Below, one piece after another: positions 1-7,827 of a stretch of DNA of 34,612 nucleotides. The notes beneath the pieces were generated by a model. That model was not told where the DNA came from, did no database searches, and saw only the letters and a program-made list of their open reading frames with translations. Source of the DNA: DATFWC01 sp045801465 (GTDB lineage: Bacteria > Pseudomonadota > Alphaproteobacteria > Rhizobiales > Xanthobacteraceae); assembly GCA_045801465.1 (NCBI GenBank), contig JBJMSU010000143.1, forward strand, positions 1-34,612, in the 5' to 3' direction. Position 1 is the first letter of the stretch; each line of letters opens with the position of its first letter. The translations under genes were made by a program, and so were the position numbers.

Positions 1-275
1 CCGTCGATCGTTGCGGCCCCCGCCGCGTCGAGGCTCCTTCCGACGCCGACGATCTCGCCCCCGCGCACATGCACGTCGCTGCCCGGAATGTCGCCGAGAA
101 TCGGGTCCATGGTCATGACATAGGCGTTGCGGATGACGAACTCGCTGCGCGCCGGCAATCCTCGCGGCGCCCCTCCATCGCTCGTCTGCGCGCGAGAAAG
201 CGTCGCCGGAGCCGCGAAGCCGATGCCCAGCGCCGCGCTGCCGCCGACAAAATCGCGTCGATCGATCGTGCTCAT
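1..275 (-). CDS. Amidohydrolase-family protein, N-terminal part (cut by window edge)
   Basis: Only the first 91 codons are inside the window. The ATG at 275 follows a purine-rich Shine-Dalgarno (GGGGAGGG). The protein opens with a twin-arginine type leader (STIDRRDFVGGSAALG, then a small-residue stretch ending near ARA/SRA), which suggests Tat export. After it comes a stretch typical of the N-terminal beta-sandwich of metal-dependent hydrolases of the cytosine deaminase/N-acyl-amino-acid deacylase type (FVIRNAYVMTMDP, then VHVRGGEIVGVG). The metal-binding HxH motif of the family would lie beyond the window, so substrate and activity cannot be judged. The gene is divergent from the binding-protein gene that starts at 446, with about 170 bp between them. 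The family call is fairly safe; the exact function is unknown. Confidence 0.7.
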   Translation of the reverse strand, partial: MSTIDRRDFVGGSAALGIGFAAPATLSRAQTSDGGAPRGLPARSEFVIRNAYVMTMDPILGDIPGSDVHVRGGEIVGVGRSLDAAGAATID

Positions 276-445
276 CAGGAGCCCTCCCCTTGGCCGCCTC
301 TGTGAGCGGTCCGTTCCCCCGATGCTACGTCGCTTCGGGCCGCGCAACAAACCGCAGGTGCAACTGACAAGAGACCGATTGATCGTCCGGTCTTGGCGCC
401 GCACAATGTGCCGGAGGCAAAAAGATCGGATCGGAGGACGTCGTG

Positions 446-1462
446 ATGCTGCGCGTGTTTTCGCTGCTCGTCGCCGCCGTGACCGCCCTGTTCGTTTTCA
501 CCGGCGTCACAGCCGCTCCGGCGCTTGCCCAAGGAAAGAAGCTCACGCTGGTCGTCCCGGGCATTCCGCCGATCTTCGCATCGCTGGTCGCCTATGTGGC
601 GGACAGGCAGGGCTTCTTCACGAAATATGGCGCCGCCGTCGAGGTGAAGCCGTCCGAGTCCGGCACCGCTGGCGCACGCGCCCTCGTCTCGCGCGATGTC
701 GACATTTCGCTCTCGCCGTCACCGCTCATCGTGAGCCAGATTTCAAACGCCGGCGTCGACCTGGTCGGCATCTACGGCCTGCCCAACCCGAGCTACGTTC
801 TGGCCTCGACCGATCCCAAGGCCGGCTGCAAGGACGCCGCTGGCCAGGCGGTGGGCGTGGACACGGTCGGAGGAGCCCGCTCGAATGCGCTCAAGGAGAT
901 TCTCGCCTCGTGCGGCGCGAAGATCGAGGACGTGCAGCAGGTCACCCTGCCCTCATCCGCGACCCAGCAGGCGATGATCGCCGACCGCATCAAGTTCGGC
1001 GTGCTGCATTTCGACGAGCTGCCGGTGATCGAAGCTCAGGGCAAGCCGGTGAAGGTCGTGCTCACGCTCAATGAGGTCAATCCCAACAGCCATTTCGCCC
1101 TGTTCACGGTGCGGCGGACCGATCTGGCGGAGAGGCGGGACAATTACGTGCGCGTACTGGCCGGATTGATCGCCGCCGCCCGCTTCATGGCCGCCTCCGA
1201 GAACGCCGATCGCTTCGCCGAGATTGCCGCCGGGTTCGGGCGCGCCAAGGATGAAGCAAAGGGCGCGCTGAAGCGCTTCGTCGAGGTCGACTATTGGCCT
1301 GTCACCCATGACGGCCTGCCGGCGGCCAAGCTCGAGGCGGTCATCGCCACTGCGGTGAAGACCGGCGGGATTCTCGCCGGCAAGCAGCCGGTCACCTATG
1401 AGCGGCTGGTCGATCGCAGCATCTGGAAGGACGCTCAGGGGCTGGTCGCTTCGACGCATTAG
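446..1462 (+). CDS. ABC transporter substrate-binding protein, NMT1/SsuA-like
   Basis: This is a 338-residue exported protein. A signal peptide covers about residues 1-29 (hydrophobic core FSLLVAAVTALFVFTGV, cleavage probably after APALAQ). The mature part has the fold pattern of NMT1/THI5-like periplasmic binding proteins: a first strand (LTLVVPGIPP), a segment on a 'probe' helix (VAYVADRQGFFTKYGAAVEV) and a region testing for missing ligand (ARALVSRDVDISLSPSPLIV). Relatives bind alkanesulfonates, nitrate, pyrimidine precursors or aromatic acids; the ligand here cannot be read from sequence. A GTG at 443 is in frame, but the GGAGG at 433-437 sits 8 nt from the ATG at 446, so that start is preferred. 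No permease or ATPase gene lies beside it, so it is either an orphan or feeds a transporter elsewhere. Confidence 0.82.
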   Translation: MLRVFSLLVAAVTALFVFTGVTAAPALAQGKKLTLVVPGIPPIFASLVAYVADRQGFFTKYGAAVEVKPSESGTAGARALVSRDVDISLSPSPLIVSQISNAGVDLVGIYGLPNPSYVLASTDPKAGCKDAAGQAVGVDTVGGARSNALKEILASCGAKIEDVQQVTLPSSATQQAMIADRIKFGVLHFDELPVIEAQGKPVKVVLTLNEVNPNSHFALFTVRRTDLAERRDNYVRVLAGLIAAARFMAASENADRFAEIAAGFGRAKDEAKGALKRFVEVDYWPVTHDGLPAAKLEAVIATAVKTGGILAGKQPVTYERLVDRSIWKDAQGLVASTH

Positions 1463-1518
1463 GCGGCTGCATCTGCTTGTCCTGCGCTGCGCTTGACAGG
1501 GCGGCAGAGACCGGAACA

Positions 1519-1591
1519 CTAGTGCCTCGCTTCCGAAGTTCGTGATACATGGCAGCAACCTCCGACACGAACTTCGGAAACAGGGCACTAG
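1519..1591. repeat. Palindromic repeat A (hairpin with CTAGTGCC ends)
   Basis: Two nested inverted repeats form a long hairpin. The outer arms are CTAGTGCC (1519-1526) and GGCACTAG (1584-1591). The inner arms are TTCCGAAGTTCGTG (1531-1544) and CACGAACTTCGGAA (1566-1579), a perfect 14-bp match, with a loop that contains GATACAT. It lies in the intergenic space after the binding-protein gene and is followed 13 bp later by a second hairpin with the same ends. It looks like a REP/MITE-type unit and could also fold in RNA as a terminator, though no T-run follows. Confidence 0.75.
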
Positions 1592-1604
1592 CAAGGCTAT
1601 GGCT

Positions 1605-1681
1605 CTAGTGCCGCTTTTCGATTTGAAGTTCCTACAGGAGTTTGCGGCAGGCGGTGTAGGAACTTCAAATCGGCGGCACTG
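1605..1681. repeat. Palindromic repeat B, sharing end sequence with repeat A
   Basis: The left end is CTAGTGCC (1605-1612) and the right end is GGCACT (1675-1680). Inside lies a perfect 18-bp inverted repeat: CGATTTGAAGTTCCTACA at 1619-1636 pairs with its complement at 1655-1672 across an 18-nt spacer. The stem sequence differs from repeat A (although both contain GAAGTTC), but the ends match, which suggests two members of one mobile hairpin family. The element finishes about 36 bp before the start of the HdeA-like gene, so its transcript could influence that gene. Confidence 0.75.
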
Positions 1682-1717
1682 GCGCGTCCGGCGCCGAAAC
1701 CTTTGGGAGAGCACACG

Positions 1718-2020
1718 ATGACCCCGTTCAAGCTCGCTGTAGCGGGCCTCGTGCTCGGCCTCTCCGCGGCCCCGACTGCGCGCGCCCAGGTGACCGTCGA
1801 CATTTCGAAGATCACCTGCGAGCAATACATCCTCTACAAGATCACCGATCCCGACCGGATCATCTTCTGGCTCAGCGGCTACTACAACGGCAAGCGTAAC
1901 AATACCGTCATCGACACGCATGCCTTCGAGGATAGCGTCAACAAGGTGAGAAACTTCTGCCGGGCCAATTTCAAAGCGACGCTCATGCAGGCGGTCGAGA
2001 AACTGTTTGCCAGCCCGTAG
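1718..2020 (+). CDS. HdeA/HdeB-family small periplasmic protein
   Basis: A 100-residue protein with a clear signal peptide (MTPFKLAVAGLVLGLSAAPT, cleavage after ARA-Q near residue 24). The mature 76 residues contain exactly two cysteines, Cys34 (KITCEQY) and Cys81 (NFCRAN), placed as in HdeA, where they form the single disulfide. The intervening text (WLSGYYNGKRNN) is typical of rhizobial HdeA-like proteins. HdeA of enteric bacteria is an acid-activated periplasmic chaperone; whether this member protects against acid is inferred. An in-frame TTG at 1703 exists, but GGGAGA at 1705-1710 is correctly placed for the ATG at 1718. Two hairpin repeats lie just upstream. Confidence 0.78.
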   Translation: MTPFKLAVAGLVLGLSAAPTARAQVTVDISKITCEQYILYKITDPDRIIFWLSGYYNGKRNNTVIDTHAFEDSVNKVRNFCRANFKATLMQAVEKLFASP

Positions 2021-2058
2021 CTCTCTTCGGCCTCCCAACGTCGGGTTACGCCCGGCCA

Positions 2059-2227
2059 CTCGATTGTCATCCCGGCCGAGCGCCTTGAGGCGCGAGAGCC
2101 GGGACCCAGGCCTGCCCCCGCGAAGGCAGGGGTGCCCCTTGCGCTGCCCATGTCGTGATGCCGAGGTACCTCGGTCCCGGATCGGGTCGCTCGGCGCGAA
2201 CGCGAGCCGTCCGGGATGACAATCGAG
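2059..2227. repeat. 169-bp element with 17-bp perfect terminal inverted repeats
   Basis: The left end CTCGATTGTCATCCCGG (2059-2075) is the exact reverse complement of the right end at 2211-2227. The interior holds further GC-rich inverted repeats, for example around GAGGTACCTC at 2163-2172. There is no open reading frame that looks real inside. The GTCATCCCGG / CCGGGATGAC ends are of the kind that recur in intergenic spaces of Bradyrhizobium relatives, so this is called a non-autonomous palindromic element. It separates the convergent HdeA-like gene and ntrC. Confidence 0.72.
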
Positions 2228-2273
2228 AGGCATTGAAAGGCAAATGCGATTGCCCTGAATCCCCGCCCACACC

Positions 2274-3716
<1,443 letters not shown>

Positions 3717-3727
3717 GACAAACCTCT

Positions 3728-4849
3728 TCAGGCGCCGGCGGGCGGCGGGCCGCCGGCATATCTGGGCATCAGTACCCGGAATAGCGTGCGCCGGGCTTGG
3801 CTCTCGCACTCGATCACGCCGCCGTGGTCGCCCACGATCTTGGCGACCAATGCAAGTCCCAGGCCGCTCCCGGTCGGCTTGGTGGTCACGAACGGGTCGA
3901 ACAGATGCGGCATCAGGTCTTCGGGCACCCCCGGGCCGTTGTCCTTGATGCAGAACTCGAGCGGCAGCGATACGCGCGTGGTCGATCCGGGCAGTGACAG
4001 GCGCACGCCCGGTTTGAACGCGGTGGTGAGCTGGATCTCGCCGTCGGACGTTTCGCCGATCGACTCGGCGGCGTTCTTGACCAGGTTCAGGAAGACCTGG
4101 ATCAGCTGGTCGCGGTTCGCCAGCACCGGCGGGAGCGAGGGGTCGTAATCCTCGACGAAGCGGATATGGCGCGCAAAGCCGCTGTGCGCGAGCTTCTTCA
4201 CGTGCTCGAGCACCACATGGATGTTGACCGGCTCGCGGTCGACCGGCCGGTCATCGGCGAACACTTCCATGCGATCGACCAGCTTGACGATGCGATCCGC
4301 CTCGTCGCAGATCAGCCGCGTCAGGGCCCGGTCGTCGTCGCCGGCAGACTGCTCCAGGAGCTGCGCGGCGCCGCGGATGCCTGACAGCGGGTTCTTGATC
4401 TCGTGCGCCAGCATGGCGGCGAGCGCGATGACCGAGCGGGCGGCGCCGCGGTGGGTGAGCTGGCGGTCCATCTTGTCGGCGATCGTGCGCTCCTGCAGCA
4501 TGATCACCACGTGGCCGTCGCGCTCCGGCAACGGCGCGACATAGAGGTCGACGAGGCGGTCGCCGGAATTGCGCGGGGTGCCGAGATCGACCCGGTACTC
4601 GTTGACGGCGGCGCCGCGACCGCGCACCTGGTCCACCAGCGCCAAGAGCGGGCTGCCGAACGGCACCAGGTCGGGAAGGGCGTAACGCCGCAGCAGCGGC
4701 GCCGAGACTTCGAAGAAGCTCTCCGCCGCGACATTGGCATAGGTGACCTTGCCGTCGGTCGCGATCAGGATGACCGGCAGCGGCAGCGCGTTGAGAACCG
4801 CATCGGCAACGCCGCTGGGGATCGGCGAGACGAACTCGGGCCGGTTCAT
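3728..4849 (-). CDS. ntrB: Nitrogen regulation sensor histidine kinase NtrB (NRII)
   Basis: A 373-residue cytoplasmic kinase. A PAS domain occupies about residues 15-125 (PVILIATDGKVTYANVAAES). The H-box is LAAMLAHEIKNPLSGIRGAA with the phosphorylated His149. The ATP-binding domain follows, with N-box FLNLVKNAAESI, G1-like DNGPGVP and G2 GSGLGLALVAKIVGDHGG. There are no membrane segments, as expected for NtrB. In the family, PII protein controls the balance of kinase and phosphatase activity on NtrC. The start codon overlaps the dusB stop (ATGA-type overlap at 4846-4849), so the gene is translationally coupled to dusB, and ntrC follows after 11 nt. Confidence 0.95.
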   Translation of the reverse strand: MNRPEFVSPIPSGVADAVLNALPLPVILIATDGKVTYANVAAESFFEVSAPLLRRYALPDLVPFGSPLLALVDQVRGRGAAVNEYRVDLGTPRNSGDRLVDLYVAPLPERDGHVVIMLQERTIADKMDRQLTHRGAARSVIALAAMLAHEIKNPLSGIRGAAQLLEQSAGDDDRALTRLICDEADRIVKLVDRMEVFADDRPVDREPVNIHVVLEHVKKLAHSGFARHIRFVEDYDPSLPPVLANRDQLIQVFLNLVKNAAESIGETSDGEIQLTTAFKPGVRLSLPGSTTRVSLPLEFCIKDNGPGVPEDLMPHLFDPFVTTKPTGSGLGLALVAKIVGDHGGVIECESQARRTLFRVLMPRYAGGPPPAGA

Positions 4850-5916
4850 GCCGCCGCCCTCCAGGCGAACGCGTCATAGGCGTTGGCGAGCCGCTGCCGG
4901 ACCTCGGCGGGCTCGTCGGCGGTGAGGACGCGCGCGCGCACGCCGCGCAGCATGTCCGCCGGGGCGCCCGCGCAGGACGCCGCAACGTCGAGCGCCCAGC
5001 CGAGATGCTTGCGCGCATGGCGCAGCCCGATCGCGCGGCCATGGTGCAGCAGCATCTCTTCGTAGAGATCGGCCACGAGGCGATGTTGCCGCGCGAGCGA
5101 GGGCGTGGCCTCGCGCCGTCCTGTGGCAAGCGTGCGGGCAAGCTCACCGGGAAACCACGGCCGGCCCTGGGCGCCGCGTCCGACCATGATGGCGTCGGCG
5201 CCGGATGCCGCGAACGCCGCCGCGGCCTCCTCGATGCTCGTGATATCGCCATTGGCGACCACCGGGATCGATACCGCCTGCTTGATCCGGCGGATCGCTG
5301 CCCAGTCGGCTCTGCCGTCGTAGAACTGGCAGCGCGTGCGGCCGTGGACGGTGACGAGCTTGACGCCCGCCGCTTCGGCGCGGCGCGCAAGCTCGGGCGC
5401 GTTGAGCGCCTGCGCATCCCACCCGAGCCGCATCTTCAGCGTCACCGGCACCGCAACCGCCGCCACCGTCGCCTCGATCAGTGCGAGCGCGTGATCGAGA
5501 TCGCGCATCAGCGCCGAGCCGGCATAGCCGGTGGTCACCCGCTTGGCCGGGCAGCCCATATTGATGTCGATGATGGCGGCGCCGTTCGCTTCGGCGATGC
5601 GCGCGCCTTCCGCCATCCACTTGGCTTCGCAGCCGGCGAGCTGGACCACATGGATGCCGGCGCCCTGCCCCTCGGCGCGCAGCCGCGCCTCGCGTTTGCC
5701 CTCGACCAGGGCTGAGCTCGCCGTCATTTCCGAGATCACCAGGCCGGCGCCGAGGCGGGATACGAGCCGGCGGAACGGCGCGTCGGTAATCCCCGACATG
5801 GGTGCGAAGATCACCTGGTTCGGCAGGACGATATCGCCGATTTTGAGGGCAGCGGGGGAGAGCGGCCCTATCCGAGGCGTGTCAGCGATTGCACACAAAT
5901 TGGGCGGCCTGAGCAT
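4846..5916 (-). CDS. dusB: tRNA-dihydrouridine synthase DusB (NifR3)
   Basis: An FMN-dependent TIM-barrel enzyme of about 356 residues that reduces uridines in the tRNA D-loop. The sequence shows the family text from the first strand on: LPNQVIFAPMSGITDAPFRR, the catalytic cysteine in INMGCPAKRVTTGYAGSALM, TLKMRLGW, VHGRTRCQFYDGRADW and the phosphate-binding end PVVANGDI...AIMVGRGAQGRPW. A TTG start at 5934 is also possible; the ATG at 5916 is preferred, although neither has a strong Shine-Dalgarno. It is the first gene of dusB-ntrB-ntrC, the nifR3-ntrBC arrangement known from alphaproteobacteria, and is divergent from ispDF. Confidence 0.93.
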   Translation of the reverse strand: MLRPPNLCAIADTPRIGPLSPAALKIGDIVLPNQVIFAPMSGITDAPFRRLVSRLGAGLVISEMTASSALVEGKREARLRAEGQGAGIHVVQLAGCEAKWMAEGARIAEANGAAIIDINMGCPAKRVTTGYAGSALMRDLDHALALIEATVAAVAVPVTLKMRLGWDAQALNAPELARRAEAAGVKLVTVHGRTRCQFYDGRADWAAIRRIKQAVSIPVVANGDITSIEEAAAAFAASGADAIMVGRGAQGRPWFPGELARTLATGRREATPSLARQHRLVADLYEEMLLHHGRAIGLRHARKHLGWALDVAASCAGAPADMLRGVRARVLTADEPAEVRQRLANAYDAFAWRAAA

Positions 5917-6000
5917 TGCATAGACTTTAGCCAATTTGGCCGGCGACGCAAGTGCTGCACTGCAAAAAAACGGTGGGCTAACGAACCATGCTTATGGCTG

Positions 6001-6032
6001 GTGCCCCGCTTCCGGGGTTCGTGATACATCGC
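6001..6032. repeat. Degenerate half-copy of palindromic repeat A
   Basis: The 32 bases from 6001 match the left arm and loop of the repeat at 1522-1553 at 28 positions, including the stretch GTTCGTGATACAT. The right arm is missing. Two of the mismatches (AA changed to GG) together with a T-to-C change create a new small stem, CCCCG-cttC-CGGGG. It lies in the divergent dusB/ispDF promoter region, ending about 35 bp before the ispDF ATG. Confidence 0.55.
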
Positions 6033-6066
6033 GCCGGGACGGCGCGTGGCTGAAGGCGCAAAGCAC

Positions 6067-7242
6067 ATGGCGGGACGGGTTGCGGCGGTGGTGGTCGCGG
6101 GCGGCCGGGGGCTGCGCGCCGGGGGTGAAACCCCCAAGCAATACAGGACCATAGCCGGTGTCCCGGTGATCCGGTCGAGCCTCACCCTGTTCGCCTTGCA
6201 TCCGCAGATCGACGTGGTCCAGCCCGTCATTCACGGCGACGATGCCGACGCATTCGCCCAGGCGAGTGCCGGCCTGGATGTGCTCGCTCCCGTCTTGGGC
6301 GGGGCGACGCGGCAAGGCTCGGTGCGGGCTGGCCTGGAAGCACTGGCGGGGCTCGAACCCGAGATCGTGCTCGTCCACGACGCCGCACGTCCGTTCGCCT
6401 CGGCGGCTCTGGTGTCGCGCGCCGTGGCGGCGGCGGCCGCCGGTGCCGCCGTGCCGGCGCTTGCCGTGAGCGACACCGTCAAGCAGGTCGACGCCGAGGG
6501 ACGCGTGACCGCCACGCTCGACCGCTCGCACCTGGTCACCGTACAGACCCCGCAGGCCTTCCTGTTTCCCCTCCTGCGCGAGGCGCACGGGCGCGCCGCG
6601 CAGGCCGGCCGCGCGGATTTCACCGATGACGCCGCGCTGGCCGAATGGGCCGGCATCGCAGTGTCGGTGTTCGCAGGCGAGCGCGCCAACGTGAAGCTCA
6701 CCACGCCGGAGGACTTTGCCCGCGCCGAGGCCGAAGGCCTTTCTGCCCTCGCCGATGTGCGCACCGGGTCGGGGTTCGACGTGCATGCCTTCGGCGACGG
6801 CGATCACGTCATGCTCGGCGGCGTCCGCATTCCGCATGCGCAGGGAGTCATCGGCCATTCCGACGCCGACGTGGCTCTGCACGCGCTCACCGACGCGGTG
6901 CTCGGGGCGCTTGCCGAGGGCGACATCGGGCAGCATTTCCCGCCCAGCGATCCGCAGTGGCGCGGCGCCTCGTCCGATCGCTTCCTGGCGTTTGCCTGCG
7001 AGCGCGTGCGCGCGCGCGCCGGCATGATCGCCCATCTCGACGTGACCATCGTGTGCGAAGCGCCGCGCGTCGGCCCGCATCGCGATGCCATGCGCGCGCG
7101 CATCGCCGAGATCGCCGGCATCGCGCGTGACCGCGTGGCCATCAAGGCGACGACGAGCGAGACGCTCGGCTTCACCGGTCGCCGCGAAGGGATCGTCGCC
7201 ATGGCAACCGCCACGATCCGGCTCCCATGGAGCGCAGCATGA
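6067..7242 (+). CDS. ispDF: Bifunctional IspD-IspF (MEP-cytidylyltransferase / MECDP-synthase)
   Basis: A 391-residue fusion catalysing two non-adjacent steps of the MEP isoprenoid pathway. The IspD half (about 1-225) has the CTP-binding loop VVVAGGRGLRAGGETPKQY, VHDAARPF, QTPQAF, DFTDDAAL and KLTTPEDFARAE. The IspF half (about 233-391) has the metal ligands Asp238 and His240 in GSGFDVHAF, the third ligand region in HSDADVALHALTDAVLGA, then GDIGQHFPPSD and KATTSETLGFTGRREGI. Such fusions are common in alphaproteobacteria. A GTG at 6046 would add 7 residues; the ATG at 6067 gives the usual start just before the first beta strand. The 3' end overlaps cinA by 4 nt. Confidence 0.95.
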   Translation: MAGRVAAVVVAGGRGLRAGGETPKQYRTIAGVPVIRSSLTLFALHPQIDVVQPVIHGDDADAFAQASAGLDVLAPVLGGATRQGSVRAGLEALAGLEPEIVLVHDAARPFASAALVSRAVAAAAAGAAVPALAVSDTVKQVDAEGRVTATLDRSHLVTVQTPQAFLFPLLREAHGRAAQAGRADFTDDAALAEWAGIAVSVFAGERANVKLTTPEDFARAEAEGLSALADVRTGSGFDVHAFGDGDHVMLGGVRIPHAQGVIGHSDADVALHALTDAVLGALAEGDIGQHFPPSDPQWRGASSDRFLAFACERVRARAGMIAHLDVTIVCEAPRVGPHRDAMRARIAEIAGIARDRVAIKATTSETLGFTGRREGIVAMATATIRLPWSAA

Positions 7243-7736
7243 TCGATGAGACGACGCGCGCCGCCGCTGCGCGCGTGCTCGAGCTCTGCCGCGCGCGCGG
7301 GTGGAAGGTGGCGACGGCGGAGTCGTGCACCGGCGGGCTGGTGGCGGCGGCGCTCACGGAGATTCCCGGCTCCTCCGACGTGGTCGATTGCGGCTTCGTC
7401 ACCTATTCCAACGAGGCCAAGCAGCTCCTTTTGGGAGTTCCGGCCGCCGCGCTCGCGGCGCATGGCGCGGTGAGCGCCGAGACCGCCGAGGCCATGGCGC
7501 AGGGTGCGCGCGCGCAATCGGGCGCCGATCTCGCCGTCGCCGTCACCGGCATCGCTGGCCCGGGCGGCGGGTCGGCGGAGAAGCCGGTCGGCCTCGTTCA
7601 TTTCGCCGCCGCGCGCGCCACGAAGGTCCTCCACCGGGAGAAACGTTTCGGCGACGTCGGCCGTGGCCAAGTGCGGCGGCTCTCCGTGCGCGAGGCGCTG
7701 GCCATGCTGGAGGAGCTCGCGCGCGCCCCGGACTGA
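7239..7736 (+). CDS. pncC: CinA C-terminal domain protein, nicotinamide-nucleotide amidohydrolase
   Basis: A 165-residue stand-alone CinA C-terminal (PncC-type) protein that, in characterised relatives, deamidates NMN to nicotinic acid mononucleotide in pyridine nucleotide recycling. The motifs visible are TAESCTGGLVAAALTEIPGSS, CGFVTYSNEAKQLLLGV, AVSAETAEAMAQGAR and AVTGIAGPGGGSAEKPVGLV, which carry the conserved Ser, Tyr and Gly residues of the active site. The N-terminal molybdopterin-binding-like domain of full CinA is absent. The ATG at 7239 overlaps the ispDF stop (ATGA) and has GGAG 8 nt upstream; an ATG at 7227 has no such support. The gene is probably cotranscribed with ispDF. Confidence 0.92.
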   Translation: MIDETTRAAAARVLELCRARGWKVATAESCTGGLVAAALTEIPGSSDVVDCGFVTYSNEAKQLLLGVPAAALAAHGAVSAETAEAMAQGARAQSGADLAVAVTGIAGPGGGSAEKPVGLVHFAAARATKVLHREKRFGDVGRGQVRRLSVREALAMLEELARAPD

Positions 7737-7753
7737 CGTGACGTCGATCACGT
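7736..7753. promoter_or_regulatory. Perfect 6-6-6 palindrome with GTGA-N6-TCAC core (possible CRP/FNR-type site)
   Basis: ACGTGA (7736-7741) and TCACGT (7748-7753) are exact inverted repeats around a 6-nt centre. The core GTGA-N6-TCAC is the half-site arrangement recognised by CRP-like regulators. It sits directly after the cinA stop and about 83 nt before the ATG of the toxin-like gene, a plausible activator position. Assignment to any regulator is inference, and a chance palindrome is possible in GC-rich DNA. Confidence 0.3.
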
Positions 7754-7827
7754 TGCAGGGTGCCGCTCACGAACCGGCCTCCAGTCCAGCACGACAAACA
7801 AGCGAAAACATTCTTGGGGGGCTTCGA

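Noticed and set aside
2059..2227. The 17-bp inverted ends as an insertion sequence.
   Set aside because: There is no transposase frame inside 169 bp, and target-site duplications could not be recognised; it is treated as a non-autonomous palindromic element.
7504..7827. A 108-codon N-terminal extension of the toxin-like gene into cinA.
   Set aside because: It is the out-of-phase shadow of cinA; the ATG at 7828 has its own G-rich ribosome-binding site and begins the coherent domain.
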